Positions 1 through 8,753 are shown, counted from the first letter of the stretch. The stretch: DNA of 17,509 nt from Thermoflexales bacterium (GCA_015486785.1 WFQZ01000335.1:1-17509); one strand, 5' to 3'. Notes: generated by a model from the sequence alone, not told the origin. A program made the numbers and translations.

Positions 1-72
1 GTACATGCTATCCCTAAATGCCTCGGAGGAAACTGGCGCGTCAGGAAGAGCCGGATATACTGTTTTTTATGA
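1..72 (+). CDS. C-terminal end of an upstream gene, partial
   Basis: Frame 1 is open from the window edge to a TGA at 70-72. It would encode the last 23 residues of a protein ending in KSRIYCFL. The TGA overlaps the ATG at 69 as ATGA, the usual sign of translational coupling inside an operon, and this is the main reason to believe the frame. Frame 2 is also open to a TGA at 86-88, so the choice of frame is not certain. The fragment is too short to assign a function. By position it probably belongs to the same polysaccharide operon. Confidence 0.4.
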   Translation, partial: VHAIPKCLGGNWRVRKSRIYCFL

Positions 73-767
73 CTACAAAATGGTTTGATACCGGTAATTC
101 GCACACCCCGATTGCGTATGATTCAGAGTGGCTGGTGTTAGATATCGGCAGCGGGCACAATCCCCACCCCCGAGCTAATATTCTGGCCGATAAATTTCTG
201 CTGGATAACAATGAGGTGGTAGGACGTTCCGGGCGTAAGGCTGTTGTGCCCCAAGACAGATTTTTCGTTGTGGCCGATGCTTGTGCGCTGCCGTTTAAGG
301 ACAAGGCCTTTCAATTTATCATAGCCTCGCACATAGCGGAACATGTCGAGGATATAGACAGTTTTTGCTATGAATTGAATAGGGTCGGTAGCCGAGGTTA
401 TCTGGAGACACCTAGTAAGTTGGCCGAGGTATTACGCCACCCGCCTTACCATATCTGGTACGTTTCAAACCGCAAGGGGACGCTAGTCTTTGAGCCTGCT
501 CCACGAGATGGTTATCCTCTAGGCTGGATGGGGAAGCTGTTTTTTAGCATCTACTTTTACCAAAGCCCGCAGTTAAAGGGAAAAGATGTTTTTGAATTTG
601 CTCACGGGGCTTCTCCGCCGATACACCATCTGCTGCGTGCGCTGCGGATATTTCTTGTGCGGTCATGGCTGTTTTTCAAGCCGCTTACTTATACCCGTTT
701 GCAATGGGAGGGGAGTTTTTCCTGGAAGACTGTGCGTCCCGCTAACGATGAGTTATGTCCAAAATAG
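69..767 (+). CDS. class I SAM-dependent methyltransferase
   Basis: This is probably a small-molecule or sugar methyltransferase of the Methyltransf_11 type. The glycine-rich SAM-binding motif I reads VLDIGSGHNP, about 24 residues after the chosen start. An acidic segment, ADACALPFKDKAFQFII, follows. Next comes an EHVED...ELNRVGSRGYLETPS stretch typical of these enzymes, where an EH near strand 4 precedes a conserved RV..G segment. No signal peptide or membrane segment is evident. An in-frame ATG at 18 would add 17 residues, but it follows a stop codon directly. I prefer ATG 69 because it overlaps the putative upstream stop as ATGA and leaves a normal lead into motif I. The gene overlaps the flippase gene by 13 bp. 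The substrate is unknown; the context suggests glycan or lipid-linked sugar methylation. Confidence 0.8.
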   Translation: MTTKWFDTGNSHTPIAYDSEWLVLDIGSGHNPHPRANILADKFLLDNNEVVGRSGRKAVVPQDRFFVVADACALPFKDKAFQFIIASHIAEHVEDIDSFCYELNRVGSRGYLETPSKLAEVLRHPPYHIWYVSNRKGTLVFEPAPRDGYPLGWMGKLFFSIYFYQSPQLKGKDVFEFAHGASPPIHHLLRALRIFLVRSWLFFKPLTYTRLQWEGSFSWKTVRPANDELCPK

Positions 768-2104
768 TCAAAGATAGCTCCATCACTTTCATGACCAGGT
801 TGCTGTTATTTTTACTTAGCATCGGGACCAGTCTTGTCGTTTCCAGGGTGCTGGGTCCGTCTCTCAAAGGAACGTACAGCATATTGGTGCTCATTGTGAG
901 CGCGACTTCCCTGTTGGTTCTATTTGGATTAGGTTCAGCTAACGTTTATTATGGTTCCCGAAATCCTTCGCAACTTCCGGTTTTAGCCGGTAATTCCTTC
1001 ATAGCTGCGTTTGGATTGGGTGTACTGGGCATCATGTTGGTTGAATTCGCAACGCTATCTCCTGCTTTTAGAAGTTACCTGCTGGAAAATAACATTGCCA
1101 TACGTCAGGTGCAATTGATTATATTGCTATTGCCGTTAATTCAGTTAAATGCTTACTTGAAGGAGATCCTGCGTGCGAATGGGAATATGGTGCGGTATAA
1201 TTTTATTGCTTTGTGGCGCAGTACTGTCAATCTTGCCGGAGTGCTGATCTTTGTGTGGCTATTGCGCTTGGGGTTGAAAGGGGCGATTAGTTCCTGGATA
1301 CTTTCCATTGTGGCGGTGATGCTTTTAACAATCTGGTGGGTACTAAAAGTTGTACGGGGACACGTTGGTGTTGATTGGGCTGCATTACGCCGTAATTTCT
1401 CATTTGGAATACGTCTATATCCAGGGAATATTGCTCAGTTTCTTAACTACCGGTTGGATATCTTTCTAGTGGGATATTTTCTAACTCCAACAGAGGTGGG
1501 CCTTTACGTCACCGCGACCGCCTTGGCGGAGAAGTTGTGGGAGATTCCCCACGCGATCAACACGGTGATGTTGCATCACATCGCCAGTTTAGATGATAGT
1601 CAGTCGGCCAACGCTACTACAGCCAGAGTTGGGCGGGTCGTCACTCTTACAATTGGGCTATTGTGTTTGTTCCTCGTCGTTATCAGTTATCCACTGATCA
1701 AGATTATTTACGGAGAACCTTACTTGCCCTCTGTGCTACCTCTTATCGCACTTATGCCTGGAATATGGTTCCTGGGAGTAGGAAAATTATTTGCCACTCA
1801 TCTCTCGGCCAGTGGCCGACCTGAGATCGGCACTATAGGGGCAATTATCTCGTTAAGTGTGACGCTCCTGCTAGATGTGTTTTTGATTCCTAGAATTGGG
1901 ATCATCGGGGCCGCGATAGCATCTTCTGCTTCCTACATGCTATCCACGTCTGTATTTGTGGGGGTCTTTTTACGCAGTGCCCATTTCGGGCTGGCCGATA
2001 TTTTGATCATCCGCCGTGAGGATATGGCAATTTTACGACGTGCCTTCAATGGCTTATTGCTGCGGGTCGGCGTATTGGAAACTTTATTCGGAGAACATAG
2101 CTAG
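755..2104 (+). CDS. oligosaccharide flippase family protein (Wzx-like, MOP superfamily)
   Basis: This is an integral membrane protein of 449 residues, the usual size for Wzx/RfbX-type flippases that move lipid-linked oligosaccharides across the cytoplasmic membrane. Hydrophobic helices run through nearly the whole chain, and I estimate 12-14. The N-terminal region has the family pattern of a first helix ending in SLVVSRVLGPSLKGTYS, then a second helix and a short charged loop. The C-terminal half has the repeated two-helix layout, including IGIIGAAIASSASYMLSTSV. It starts inside the methyltransferase gene (13 bp overlap) and ends immediately before the next ATG. This is the only transporter seen in the operon, and no ABC exporter or Wzy-like polymerase is present here. 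The family call is firm, but the exported glycan is unknown. Confidence 0.85.
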   Translation: MSKIVKDSSITFMTRLLLFLLSIGTSLVVSRVLGPSLKGTYSILVLIVSATSLLVLFGLGSANVYYGSRNPSQLPVLAGNSFIAAFGLGVLGIMLVEFATLSPAFRSYLLENNIAIRQVQLIILLLPLIQLNAYLKEILRANGNMVRYNFIALWRSTVNLAGVLIFVWLLRLGLKGAISSWILSIVAVMLLTIWWVLKVVRGHVGVDWAALRRNFSFGIRLYPGNIAQFLNYRLDIFLVGYFLTPTEVGLYVTATALAEKLWEIPHAINTVMLHHIASLDDSQSANATTARVGRVVTLTIGLLCLFLVVISYPLIKIIYGEPYLPSVLPLIALMPGIWFLGVGKLFATHLSASGRPEIGTIGAIISLSVTLLLDVFLIPRIGIIGAAIASSASYMLSTSVFVGVFLRSAHFGLADILIIRREDMAILRRAFNGLLLRVGVLETLFGEHS

Positions 2105-3247
2105 ATGTCCCTTCCCTCTGTCGCTATTTGTCAACAGTCCATTATCTTAGGTGGACGGTTACGAGTTATCATTGAGATTATCAAGATACTCAATGAACTA
2201 GGTATTGTCCCAGATATCATTACCACACGTTTATCCTTCAAACCTGAGCAGATCAGTGAGAAATATGGGAAACAGGTGAGAGTGAATTTCCGCTTTATCC
2301 CGCGTATTCCGAGATTACGTCAAGAATACGCCATAGCCCTGTTCAATGCGTCTCTGAGGCATTATGCGTCTGATTATGACTTGTTGATTAATACTAGCAA
2401 CAGCCTGATCTTCTTGCCTGGCAATAAGAGCGTGTTGACTTATATGTTTTATCCACGCAAGAGCCGTCTTATGGCTGAGGCTCTGAGTATTCACGAGCCT
2501 GAAAAGAAGATCTCTCCCTGGACGCGCACGGCTTTGCATCGCTCTCTGCAACGGAGAATGTACCGCTGGAGTCACCCTAAGCCACAGCATAAAATCATTT
2601 GTATGACCAAGTTCACCTGTTCTGCTCTGGCACAGGTCTACGAATTGCCAGAAACCCCGCCGATAATTTATCCGCCGGTGGACATAGCCGTATTTCAATC
2701 GCCGTCCGTGCAACGTAGGCGATCTGTTGTGACTTTGGGGCGTTTTGGGCCGGACAAGAGGCAAATTGAACAGATCAAATTGGCCCAACAGTTGCCGGAT
2801 ATGCCGTTTCACATTATTGGGTTTGCTCACAACAGCAGTTACTATCAGCGATGTCAACAGTACGTCAGCGAGCATGCTGTAAAGAACGTTCATCTTCACC
2901 CAGACGCGCCGTTTTCCGAGATTCTCAAGTACCTTCAGGGGGCTAAGTACTTTTTACACACTTTGATCAATGAACCTTTTGGGATCACGGCTGTGCAAGC
3001 TGTGGCGGCTGGCTGCTTGCCCATTGTCCACGATTCCGGGGGACAACGAGAGACTATTCCCGATCCCCGATTGCGTTATCAAAACTTAGAGCAGGTGCCT
3101 GAAATTCTATCCCGTTTGGAAAAGCTGGATTCTTCTTCCGTTAGTCGGCTCCTACATCGCTTGCAAGACCATATAACCTCGCATTTTGATACCCGGATTT
3201 TCAGAACCGAGATGAGAAAGGAGTTGTTGGCACTCCTCAACATGTGA
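2105..3247 (+). CDS. GT-B glycosyltransferase, GT4-type (ALG11-like C-terminal half)
   Basis: A retaining GT-B glycosyltransferase of 380 residues. The C-terminal nucleotide-sugar domain starts near residue 206 with VVTLGRFGPDKRQ. It contains NEPFGITAVQAVAAG at 289-303, followed by PIVHDSGGQRETI. This arrangement resembles ALG11-like mannosyltransferases, where the loop is NExFGI..VE.MAAG. One oddity: the second glutamate of the GT4 E-x7-E motif is a glutamine here (E290...Q298). The ATG follows the flippase stop with no spacer. No transmembrane helix is obvious, so it is probably cytosolic or membrane-associated. Donor and acceptor cannot be read from the sequence; GDP-mannose is one possibility from the ALG11 resemblance. 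Confidence 0.82.
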   Translation: MSLPSVAICQQSIILGGRLRVIIEIIKILNELGIVPDIITTRLSFKPEQISEKYGKQVRVNFRFIPRIPRLRQEYAIALFNASLRHYASDYDLLINTSNSLIFLPGNKSVLTYMFYPRKSRLMAEALSIHEPEKKISPWTRTALHRSLQRRMYRWSHPKPQHKIICMTKFTCSALAQVYELPETPPIIYPPVDIAVFQSPSVQRRRSVVTLGRFGPDKRQIEQIKLAQQLPDMPFHIIGFAHNSSYYQRCQQYVSEHAVKNVHLHPDAPFSEILKYLQGAKYFLHTLINEPFGITAVQAVAAGCLPIVHDSGGQRETIPDPRLRYQNLEQVPEILSRLEKLDSSSVSRLLHRLQDHITSHFDTRIFRTEMRKELLALLNM

Positions 3248-3261
3248 TCTGAGGATAAGAT

Positions 3262-4137
3262 ATGTTGCGTTCGCGAATTCGTACTGCGCTGGATAGATCG
3301 CCGCGTCAATGGTACTATCGGATGCGCCGGGCTTTCTCCGGAGGGCGAATATCAGATTTTGATGAGGCTCACCCGTGTGTATTTGTGCTCTCCACGGGCC
3401 GAGTGGGCACAAAAACATTGTCCGCTCTCTTAGGTGCCGCCGCCAATGTTTTTGTGTACCATGAGCCGCGTCCTCGTTTATTCATGTTATCCAAGTTAGC
3501 CTACCGCTATGCCCGACAAGATGCCGCGAGTGATGTTTTGCGGGAGGCGTTTAGCGTGGCCCGAAAAGAGTTACTGGATTATTCTCTTAGTTGCGGCAAA
3601 GGATACGTTGAAACCAGCCCGCAAGTCACGTTCTTGGCCCCCCACATCCTGAAGACTGTTCCCGAAGCCAAGTTTATACACCTGGTGCGTAACCCGGCTG
3701 CCGTGGTAAGGTCTGGGATGCGCCGCCATTGGTACGCGGGACATTCATACGATGTAAGTAGAATCACGCCTTTGCCGGGGACTGAGCTTTACTCTCGCTG
3801 GGGAGATTTGTCACCGTTCCAGAAAAACCTCTGGCTGTGGGATGAAACTAACCGCTGGATACTGGACTTTGCCGCGCAAGTGCCAGAGCGACAAAAGCTC
3901 CTGGTGCAGGCTGAGCGTATTTTCTCTGCTGACGAAAGAGTCATAGATGAACTGTTCGCTTTTATTGCGGCTGATGTTCCGGCGGAAAGAAAGGTCAAGA
4001 GCATCTTAGGAAAACGGCTAAACGTCCAGAGAATGGGGACATTTCCCGCCCCGAATGAGTGGTCGCCGGAAATGCGCGGAGAGTTGGTGCGGGTAACGGG
4101 AGAGACTGCTGCCCGACTGGGGTACGAAATTGGATGA
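3262..4137 (+). CDS. sulfotransferase family protein (PAPS-dependent)
   Basis: Predicted to transfer sulfate from PAPS, most likely to a sugar of the cluster's glycan. The 5'-phosphosulfate-binding loop is FVLSTGRVGTKTLSALL near residues 41-57, in the usual place after the first beta strand. The 3'-phosphate-binding element is HLVRNPAAVVRSGMRR near residues 140-155, with Arg143 and Ser151 in the expected positions. The length of 291 residues is normal for a bacterial sulfotransferase domain. A GAGG Shine-Dalgarno at 3251-3254 sits 7 nt before the ATG. The gene overlaps the next one by 8 bp. Uncertainty lies in the acceptor, not the family. Confidence 0.8.
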   Translation: MLRSRIRTALDRSPRQWYYRMRRAFSGGRISDFDEAHPCVFVLSTGRVGTKTLSALLGAAANVFVYHEPRPRLFMLSKLAYRYARQDAASDVLREAFSVARKELLDYSLSCGKGYVETSPQVTFLAPHILKTVPEAKFIHLVRNPAAVVRSGMRRHWYAGHSYDVSRITPLPGTELYSRWGDLSPFQKNLWLWDETNRWILDFAAQVPERQKLLVQAERIFSADERVIDELFAFIAADVPAERKVKSILGKRLNVQRMGTFPAPNEWSPEMRGELVRVTGETAARLGYEIG

Positions 4138-5518
4138 TCATTGGCTTTCCCAGGAAGGAATAACCTACGCTCTACAACAGTTGCTAATGAGAGCTGGTGT
4201 ATCAGGCCCGTTGAGCATACTCTACGGGAACTCTGAGAGTGCCTCCAAAGATCGTTCGCTTATCATCAAGCCGGCTGGCGCACGAGCTGGACGACGTTTA
4301 ATCGCTCAACCTCCTGACAGTTTGATTTGGCTTCGCGCCGAGCAGGTGATGCCGCCCGGCCAACATTTACCGATAGAATCAACCATCCCGGTACTTTTCT
4401 GGGGGGCTGGCTACGAAGATGGTCGTAAGCCCTTTGCTGAGCAACGGCCTGATGGTTCCATCGTCTTCTACGCTGATATCATCGCGGCTACATTTTTTAT
4501 GCTCACCCGCTGGGAGGAAATCGTCGTCCCGACGCGGGATCATCATGCCCGCTTTCCTGCTACTGCCAGCGTGGCTTACAGGCAGGGATTCCTGGATCGT
4601 CCCCTCATAGATGAATATGCCCTTATCCTTCGTGCTTGGTTGAGGGTGCTAAACCCGCAGTGGCGACCTGCTCCACATAAGTTTGCTGTGAAGCTGACTC
4701 ACGATGTGGATTTTATCCGCATTTTCCCCAACCCAAGGACAGCGGTGAGGGCATTCGCGGGAGCTGTTCTTAAAAGGCGAGATTTGAGATCCGGGATGCA
4801 CATCTTGAAGGAAGTCGCGGAGCAAACGTTAAATCCAAGATGGGCGTCTCCTGTTAAAGGGCTTTATCGTTTGGCCGAACTATCCTACGAGTACGGATTC
4901 AAAGACGATGCTTTTTACTTCATGACGAATGGCCCCGGGCCATTCAATTGTGGATACCCTTTGAGCACCCCTGTTGTGCAAAGATGTATAGACGATTTGC
5001 GCCATCTGGGATTTGAAATCGGCATTCATCCGGGTTATGATACTTATCTGAACCCCGATAGATTGGCTGCGGAAAAATCCCGTTTGGATGCTTTGCTGGG
5101 CGAGACTGATTATGGCGGTCGTCAGCATTACCTGAGATTCCGCGTCCCGAATACCTGGCGGCATTGGGAGCAGGTGGGCTTGAGATATGATTCTACGTTA
5201 GGATATGCTGAGTACTCCGGATTTCGCTGTGGCACTTGCCATCCTTTTAAGCCGTTTGACTTGTTGCAAGAGCGGGAGATAGATTTATGGGAATATCCCT
5301 TGATCTTGATGGATGGTACATTAAAGCATTACCGCCAGCTCTCGCCCCAGGTCGGGAAAGAGTTGACTCTATCCCTGGCTAAAAGATGCCAACAAGTAGA
5401 AGGGGTGTTCACAATGTTGTGGCACAATACATCATTGTCTGGAGACTGGAAACCGTGGCTCGCCGCCTACCAGGAGATTCTTGAAGGGCTTAGGAAATTA
5501 CAAAATTCCGTAAAATGA
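4130..5518 (+). CDS. polysaccharide deacetylase family protein with N-terminal DUF7033-like domain
   Basis: A two-part protein of 462 residues. The N-terminal part (about 1-170) resembles the DUF7033 domain often found ahead of this deacetylase type; it includes PVLFWGAGYE at 87-96 and FFMLTRWEE at 122-130. The C-terminal part resembles a NodB-like barrel. THDVD at 190-194 stands for the catalytic/metal Asp motif (T-F-D-D in classical enzymes), GIHPGYDTY at 298-306 stands for the H-S-x-x-H metal motif, and MLWHNTS at 429-435 is the late His motif. The second metal-binding His of classical NodB is not present in GIHPGYD, so activity cannot be assumed from sequence. It overlaps the sulfotransferase gene by 8 bp and the next gene by ATGA. 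A role in glycan modification is inferred. Confidence 0.75.
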   Translation: MDDHWLSQEGITYALQQLLMRAGVSGPLSILYGNSESASKDRSLIIKPAGARAGRRLIAQPPDSLIWLRAEQVMPPGQHLPIESTIPVLFWGAGYEDGRKPFAEQRPDGSIVFYADIIAATFFMLTRWEEIVVPTRDHHARFPATASVAYRQGFLDRPLIDEYALILRAWLRVLNPQWRPAPHKFAVKLTHDVDFIRIFPNPRTAVRAFAGAVLKRRDLRSGMHILKEVAEQTLNPRWASPVKGLYRLAELSYEYGFKDDAFYFMTNGPGPFNCGYPLSTPVVQRCIDDLRHLGFEIGIHPGYDTYLNPDRLAAEKSRLDALLGETDYGGRQHYLRFRVPNTWRHWEQVGLRYDSTLGYAEYSGFRCGTCHPFKPFDLLQEREIDLWEYPLILMDGTLKHYRQLSPQVGKELTLSLAKRCQQVEGVFTMLWHNTSLSGDWKPWLAAYQEILEGLRKLQNSVK

Positions 5519-6654
5519 AGATTCTATACGCCAGCACATTAGACCTCAACCAGGAGAAAGCCAGCACGATTCACTTTCTCGCCTTGGCGCGAGCTTTGAG
5601 TGCCAAAGGGCATCAACTCACGACGATCTCCCGTTCCACCTATGCCTCGGTGGAATCTGCCGCCTCTCATTTTCCGCCCTTGAGGAAGGTAAAAGTCCTG
5701 TTTTACGATTGGGCTTTGCTCTTCTTATTGCTCAAGCGATTGCTCCGGGGGCACTTTGACGTTTTGTATCATCGTGACGTACCTCTGATCAATGTCCTGG
5801 CCCGCTTATTTAGCGTCCCTACGATTGTGGAAGTTAATGGCATTTACGTGGACGAACTCAAAGCTGCGGGGATGAGCAACCTTGGCGTGTCCTTGTACCG
5901 GCTAAGGGAAAGCTCGGTCGTGCGTCATGCCAATAGGGTCATTTGTGTCACGGAAGGCATCCGAGAGCAATTAATTGCGCGTTACTCTGTCCCGGCAGAT
6001 CGCTGCGTCGTGATCCCAAATGCGACCGACACTGCGGAATTTACTCCCTCAGATAAGGCCGCGTGCCGCGAAGCTGTTGGTTTAGCTCCGCAGCCCTATC
6101 ACATCGGTTTTGTAGGCAAGTTCCAGCCCTGGATTGACTTCTCTACCTTGCTGCGGGCCGTGCAAATTTTGCGGGCTGACGGCATCCCCGTACAATGCAC
6201 TCTCATCGGGAATGGCGAACGCTATCAAGAGATCGTAGCATTGCGTCAACAACTACATCTTACCGAGTGCGTCCACATGCCCGGATACGTTCCCCACAAC
6301 CACATCACACAGTGGATTGGGGCTTTTGATGTTTGTGTGGCTACGTTTACCCATAAGCGCAACGCCCGTATCGGGTTATCCCCTCTCAAGTTATTCGAGT
6401 ATTTAGCCTGCGGGCGTCCCGTTGTTGTGACCGCGCTTCCGGGCCTAATCGAAGTTATCCAAGAGTCGCAAGGCGGGTTGCTTTACGACCTCGGCGATGC
6501 TGAAGACCTGGCCCGGAATCTGTCGCTCCTTTACTCCGACACCGCAAAAAGGGAAACGATGGGCCGCCGAGGGCGAGAATATGTGGTGAGAGCGCATAGC
6601 TGGGATCACGTGGCCTCCCAGGTTGAAGCCATCGTCAAATCTATCCGCGAGTAG
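5515..6654 (+). CDS. GT4-family glycosyltransferase
   Basis: A typical 379-residue GT-B enzyme. The N-terminal acceptor domain begins MKILYASTLDLNQEKAS. The inter-domain strand VVIPNATDTAEF lies near residue 165. The C-terminal donor domain starts with IGFVGKFQPWIDFSTLL (about 197-213). SPLKLFEYLACGRPVVVT at 289-306 carries the late glutamate of the GT4 motif in the common SPLK-type variant. The ATG overlaps the preceding stop as ATGA, so translation is probably coupled. There is no signal peptide. It is likely one of the enzymes that build the repeat unit; the sugar specificity is unknown. Confidence 0.85.
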   Translation: MKILYASTLDLNQEKASTIHFLALARALSAKGHQLTTISRSTYASVESAASHFPPLRKVKVLFYDWALLFLLLKRLLRGHFDVLYHRDVPLINVLARLFSVPTIVEVNGIYVDELKAAGMSNLGVSLYRLRESSVVRHANRVICVTEGIREQLIARYSVPADRCVVIPNATDTAEFTPSDKAACREAVGLAPQPYHIGFVGKFQPWIDFSTLLRAVQILRADGIPVQCTLIGNGERYQEIVALRQQLHLTECVHMPGYVPHNHITQWIGAFDVCVATFTHKRNARIGLSPLKLFEYLACGRPVVVTALPGLIEVIQESQGGLLYDLGDAEDLARNLSLLYSDTAKRETMGRRGREYVVRAHSWDHVASQVEAIVKSIRE

Positions 6655-6656
6655 CT

Positions 6657-7580
6657 ATGACCGCCAGAATCGGAATCGGAGGCCTGGCCGCTAACCGCAG
6701 AGTTGTCATGCAACAATTGCGTTCCCAGGCCGAATTTGAGCTTGTTGATCTGCCCTCCCTGCGCGGCAAAGTCCCGCCCTGGGTGCTTCTCTATCGCATC
6801 TGGCACTACATGGATCACATTGATCTCTACTACGGCATTGCCTACGGGCAATGGCCGCGCTATTTGTTCGCCCATCTGCGCAAAAGAAAAACCATCTGTC
6901 ATTGGGCCGGCACTGATGTATGGCGAGTCCTGCATAAACCGCTACATCGCTGGTGGCTCTTGCTGCTGATCCGCCACCTGATAGACAAACATTTGGTTGT
7001 CTCCGAAAACCTGAAGGCGGAACTCCTGACGCTGGGCATTGATGCCGAGTTAGCCCCCCTGATCTCCGACCTGCCCCAAGTTGACATCCCCCCGCTGCCA
7101 CCAGACTTCACGATCCTGGCCTATCTGCCCGCGCATCGCGGTGAGTTTTACGGTGCGCCGCTCATTTATGAGCTGGCGCGTCGTCATCCTGAGTGGCACG
7201 TGCTCATTGTGGGGCGGGAGCAAACGCCGCTGGGGGAAACACTGCCCAACGTCGATGAGCTGGGGCGCAACGCGGGTATGAGCGAGGTGTACCCTCGCAT
7301 CACCGTGCTCGTTCGTCCCACCAAGCATGACGGTTTGCCTCGCATGATCTTGGAGGCCTTGAATTGGGGCCGGTACGTGGTGTTTTCGGGCACCTTCCCT
7401 CATTGCTTGTCGGGGCGCAGCTTGCCGGAAATTGAAGCCGCTTTGCAAACGCTACATTCCCATACGCGCCCCAACTTGGCCGGGAGCCGGTATGTGAGGA
7501 GCGCGTACACCGCCGAGGTCGTCACCGCCAAGCTCCGGCACGCCATCATCACGACGCTGGGGATGGCTAATGGCGCGTGA
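6657..7580 (+). CDS. compact GT-B-like glycosyltransferase
   Basis: A 307-residue protein that looks like a shortened group 1 glycosyltransferase; the usual length is about 360-400. HWAGTDVWRV at 82-91 and KHLVVSENLKAELLTLG at 111-127 match the N-terminal domain pattern of a conserved strand followed by a V-S-x-x-L-x-x-x-L helix. RPTKHDGLPRMILEALNWG at 220-238 corresponds to the donor-binding E-x7-E segment, with Asp in the first position, followed by RYVVFS. A region before residue 150 is short. The start lies 2 nt after the previous stop, and the 3' end overlaps the next gene by 11 bp. The glycosyltransferase call rests on motifs, so it is less certain than for the neighbours. Confidence 0.7.
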   Translation: MTARIGIGGLAANRRVVMQQLRSQAEFELVDLPSLRGKVPPWVLLYRIWHYMDHIDLYYGIAYGQWPRYLFAHLRKRKTICHWAGTDVWRVLHKPLHRWWLLLLIRHLIDKHLVVSENLKAELLTLGIDAELAPLISDLPQVDIPPLPPDFTILAYLPAHRGEFYGAPLIYELARRHPEWHVLIVGREQTPLGETLPNVDELGRNAGMSEVYPRITVLVRPTKHDGLPRMILEALNWGRYVVFSGTFPHCLSGRSLPEIEAALQTLHSHTRPNLAGSRYVRSAYTAEVVTAKLRHAIITTLGMANGA

Positions 7581-8706
7581 TGACGCTCCCTCGGTCCTCT
7601 TGGTGATGATCTGTTTGCGTTGCCATCTCGGCGGCGCGGAAAAACGCTACGCTCGCACTTTTGAGATGCTCGTTCGGCGGACGGCGGGACGGCACAAGCT
7701 GCTCATCAACCGCGCAATGTGGGAACTCTTGCAGTCTGCCGGCATCGGCGTGACGCGCGAGAGCGTCGCCGTGCTAGACCCGCCTCGGCACATGCAAAGT
7801 CGCCGGCGGACGCCGTGGCTCATCCTCTGGTACATCTGGAAGATCATCCAAGCGATTCGCCGTTATCGCCCCGCGATCATTCACCCACTGCTCACCGGCG
7901 TGTACTTCAGCTTGCCGGCGATTTTACTATTTCCCCGCTTGCGTTTGGTCATGTCCACCTATAGCTACGAGATCGTCTCCTACCGTGACCGCTTCATCTT
8001 GGGCATTCCGGTCGGCGCAACATTGAAGCAACTTGCCCTGCGCCGCAGCCGGGCGATAGATGCGCTATCCTCCTCCATCCGCCGGGACTGGATCGCGCGG
8101 GGGATTGATGAGCGCAAGATTTTCGTGGCTCCCGGCTCATTCACCGACTACTCTCAGTGCCATCCGGCCCCTGCCAAGAAAAAATGGATCACTTTCGTGG
8201 CCCGGCTGGTGGCGATCAAAAATCCGCTCCTCCTGGCCGAGGCGATCCCGGCAGTTCTGGCGGCGCACCCCGATGCCCACTTCCATTTCCTGGGCGAAGG
8301 GCCGTTGCAAGCCGAGATCTCCGCGCGGGTGATGGAGCTAGGCGTTGCCGAGCACGTCACAATTCAATTCTCGCCCCGCCCCACGGAAATCCTCAACGTG
8401 TCCAGCATCTTCGTTTCCCTGCAAACGCAGGAAAACTACCCTTCCCAGAGCCTGCTGGAAGCTATGGCCTGCGGCAACGCCATCGTGGCCACCGACGTGG
8501 GAGAGACCTGGCGTCTGGTGGACGAAACCAACGGCATCCGTGTCCCGCCCACGCCCCAGGCCGTGGCGGAAGCCATCATCCGCCTGCTGGACGATCCCCG
8601 CCTGCCGCAATACCGGCGTGCCTCCCGCGAGCGAGCCTTGCGCGACCACAGCCCGGAGCGATTCTTCACCTACATCCTTGATGTGTACCGCGCGGCGGTG
8701 CAATGA
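7570..8706 (+). CDS. GT4-family glycosyltransferase
   Basis: A 378-residue GT-B enzyme. The acceptor domain holds GGAEKRYARTFEML at 21-34, the usual glycine-rich GGAE loop. A hydrophobic stretch near 108-130 probably packs in the domain core or against the membrane. The donor domain opens with FVARLVAIKNPLLL (209-222) and LGEGPLQAEI (241-250). It closes with QENYPSQSLLEAMACG at 287-302, where the first glutamate and the EAMACG glutamate are one residue further apart than in the classical E-x7-E. It overlaps the preceding gene by 11 bp and is the last gene of the polysaccharide operon before mutL. Confidence 0.85.
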   Translation: MARDDAPSVLLVMICLRCHLGGAEKRYARTFEMLVRRTAGRHKLLINRAMWELLQSAGIGVTRESVAVLDPPRHMQSRRRTPWLILWYIWKIIQAIRRYRPAIIHPLLTGVYFSLPAILLFPRLRLVMSTYSYEIVSYRDRFILGIPVGATLKQLALRRSRAIDALSSSIRRDWIARGIDERKIFVAPGSFTDYSQCHPAPAKKKWITFVARLVAIKNPLLLAEAIPAVLAAHPDAHFHFLGEGPLQAEISARVMELGVAEHVTIQFSPRPTEILNVSSIFVSLQTQENYPSQSLLEAMACGNAIVATDVGETWRLVDETNGIRVPPTPQAVAEAIIRLLDDPRLPQYRRASRERALRDHSPERFFTYILDVYRAAVQ

Positions 8707-8719
8707 ACTGAATCCTCGG

Positions 8720-8747
8720 TGGACAATTCACCGGCGTTGGTTACAAT
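8720..8747 (+). promoter_or_regulatory. sigma-70-type promoter of mutL, leaderless arrangement
   Basis: A -35 TGGACA at 8720-8725 and a -10 TACAAT at 8742-8747 are separated by 16 nt. The -10 ends 6 nt before the mutL ATG at 8754, so transcription would begin at or next to the start codon. No Shine-Dalgarno is present in the 20 nt upstream. A 5-bp inverted repeat, CGGTG (8717-8721) and CACCG (8729-8733), covers the -35 and could be an operator, but it is short enough to be chance. Confidence 0.6.
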
Positions 8748-8753
8748 CGCCCT

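Noticed and set aside
2315..2899. Minus-strand open frame of 194 codons
   Set aside because: It is antisense to a glycosyltransferase with clear GT4 motifs. It has no ribosome site and no family signature.
8717..8733. Inverted repeat as a terminator for the polysaccharide operon
   Set aside because: The stem is only 5 bp with a 7-nt loop and no U-tract follows. It is better treated as a possible operator over the mutL -35.
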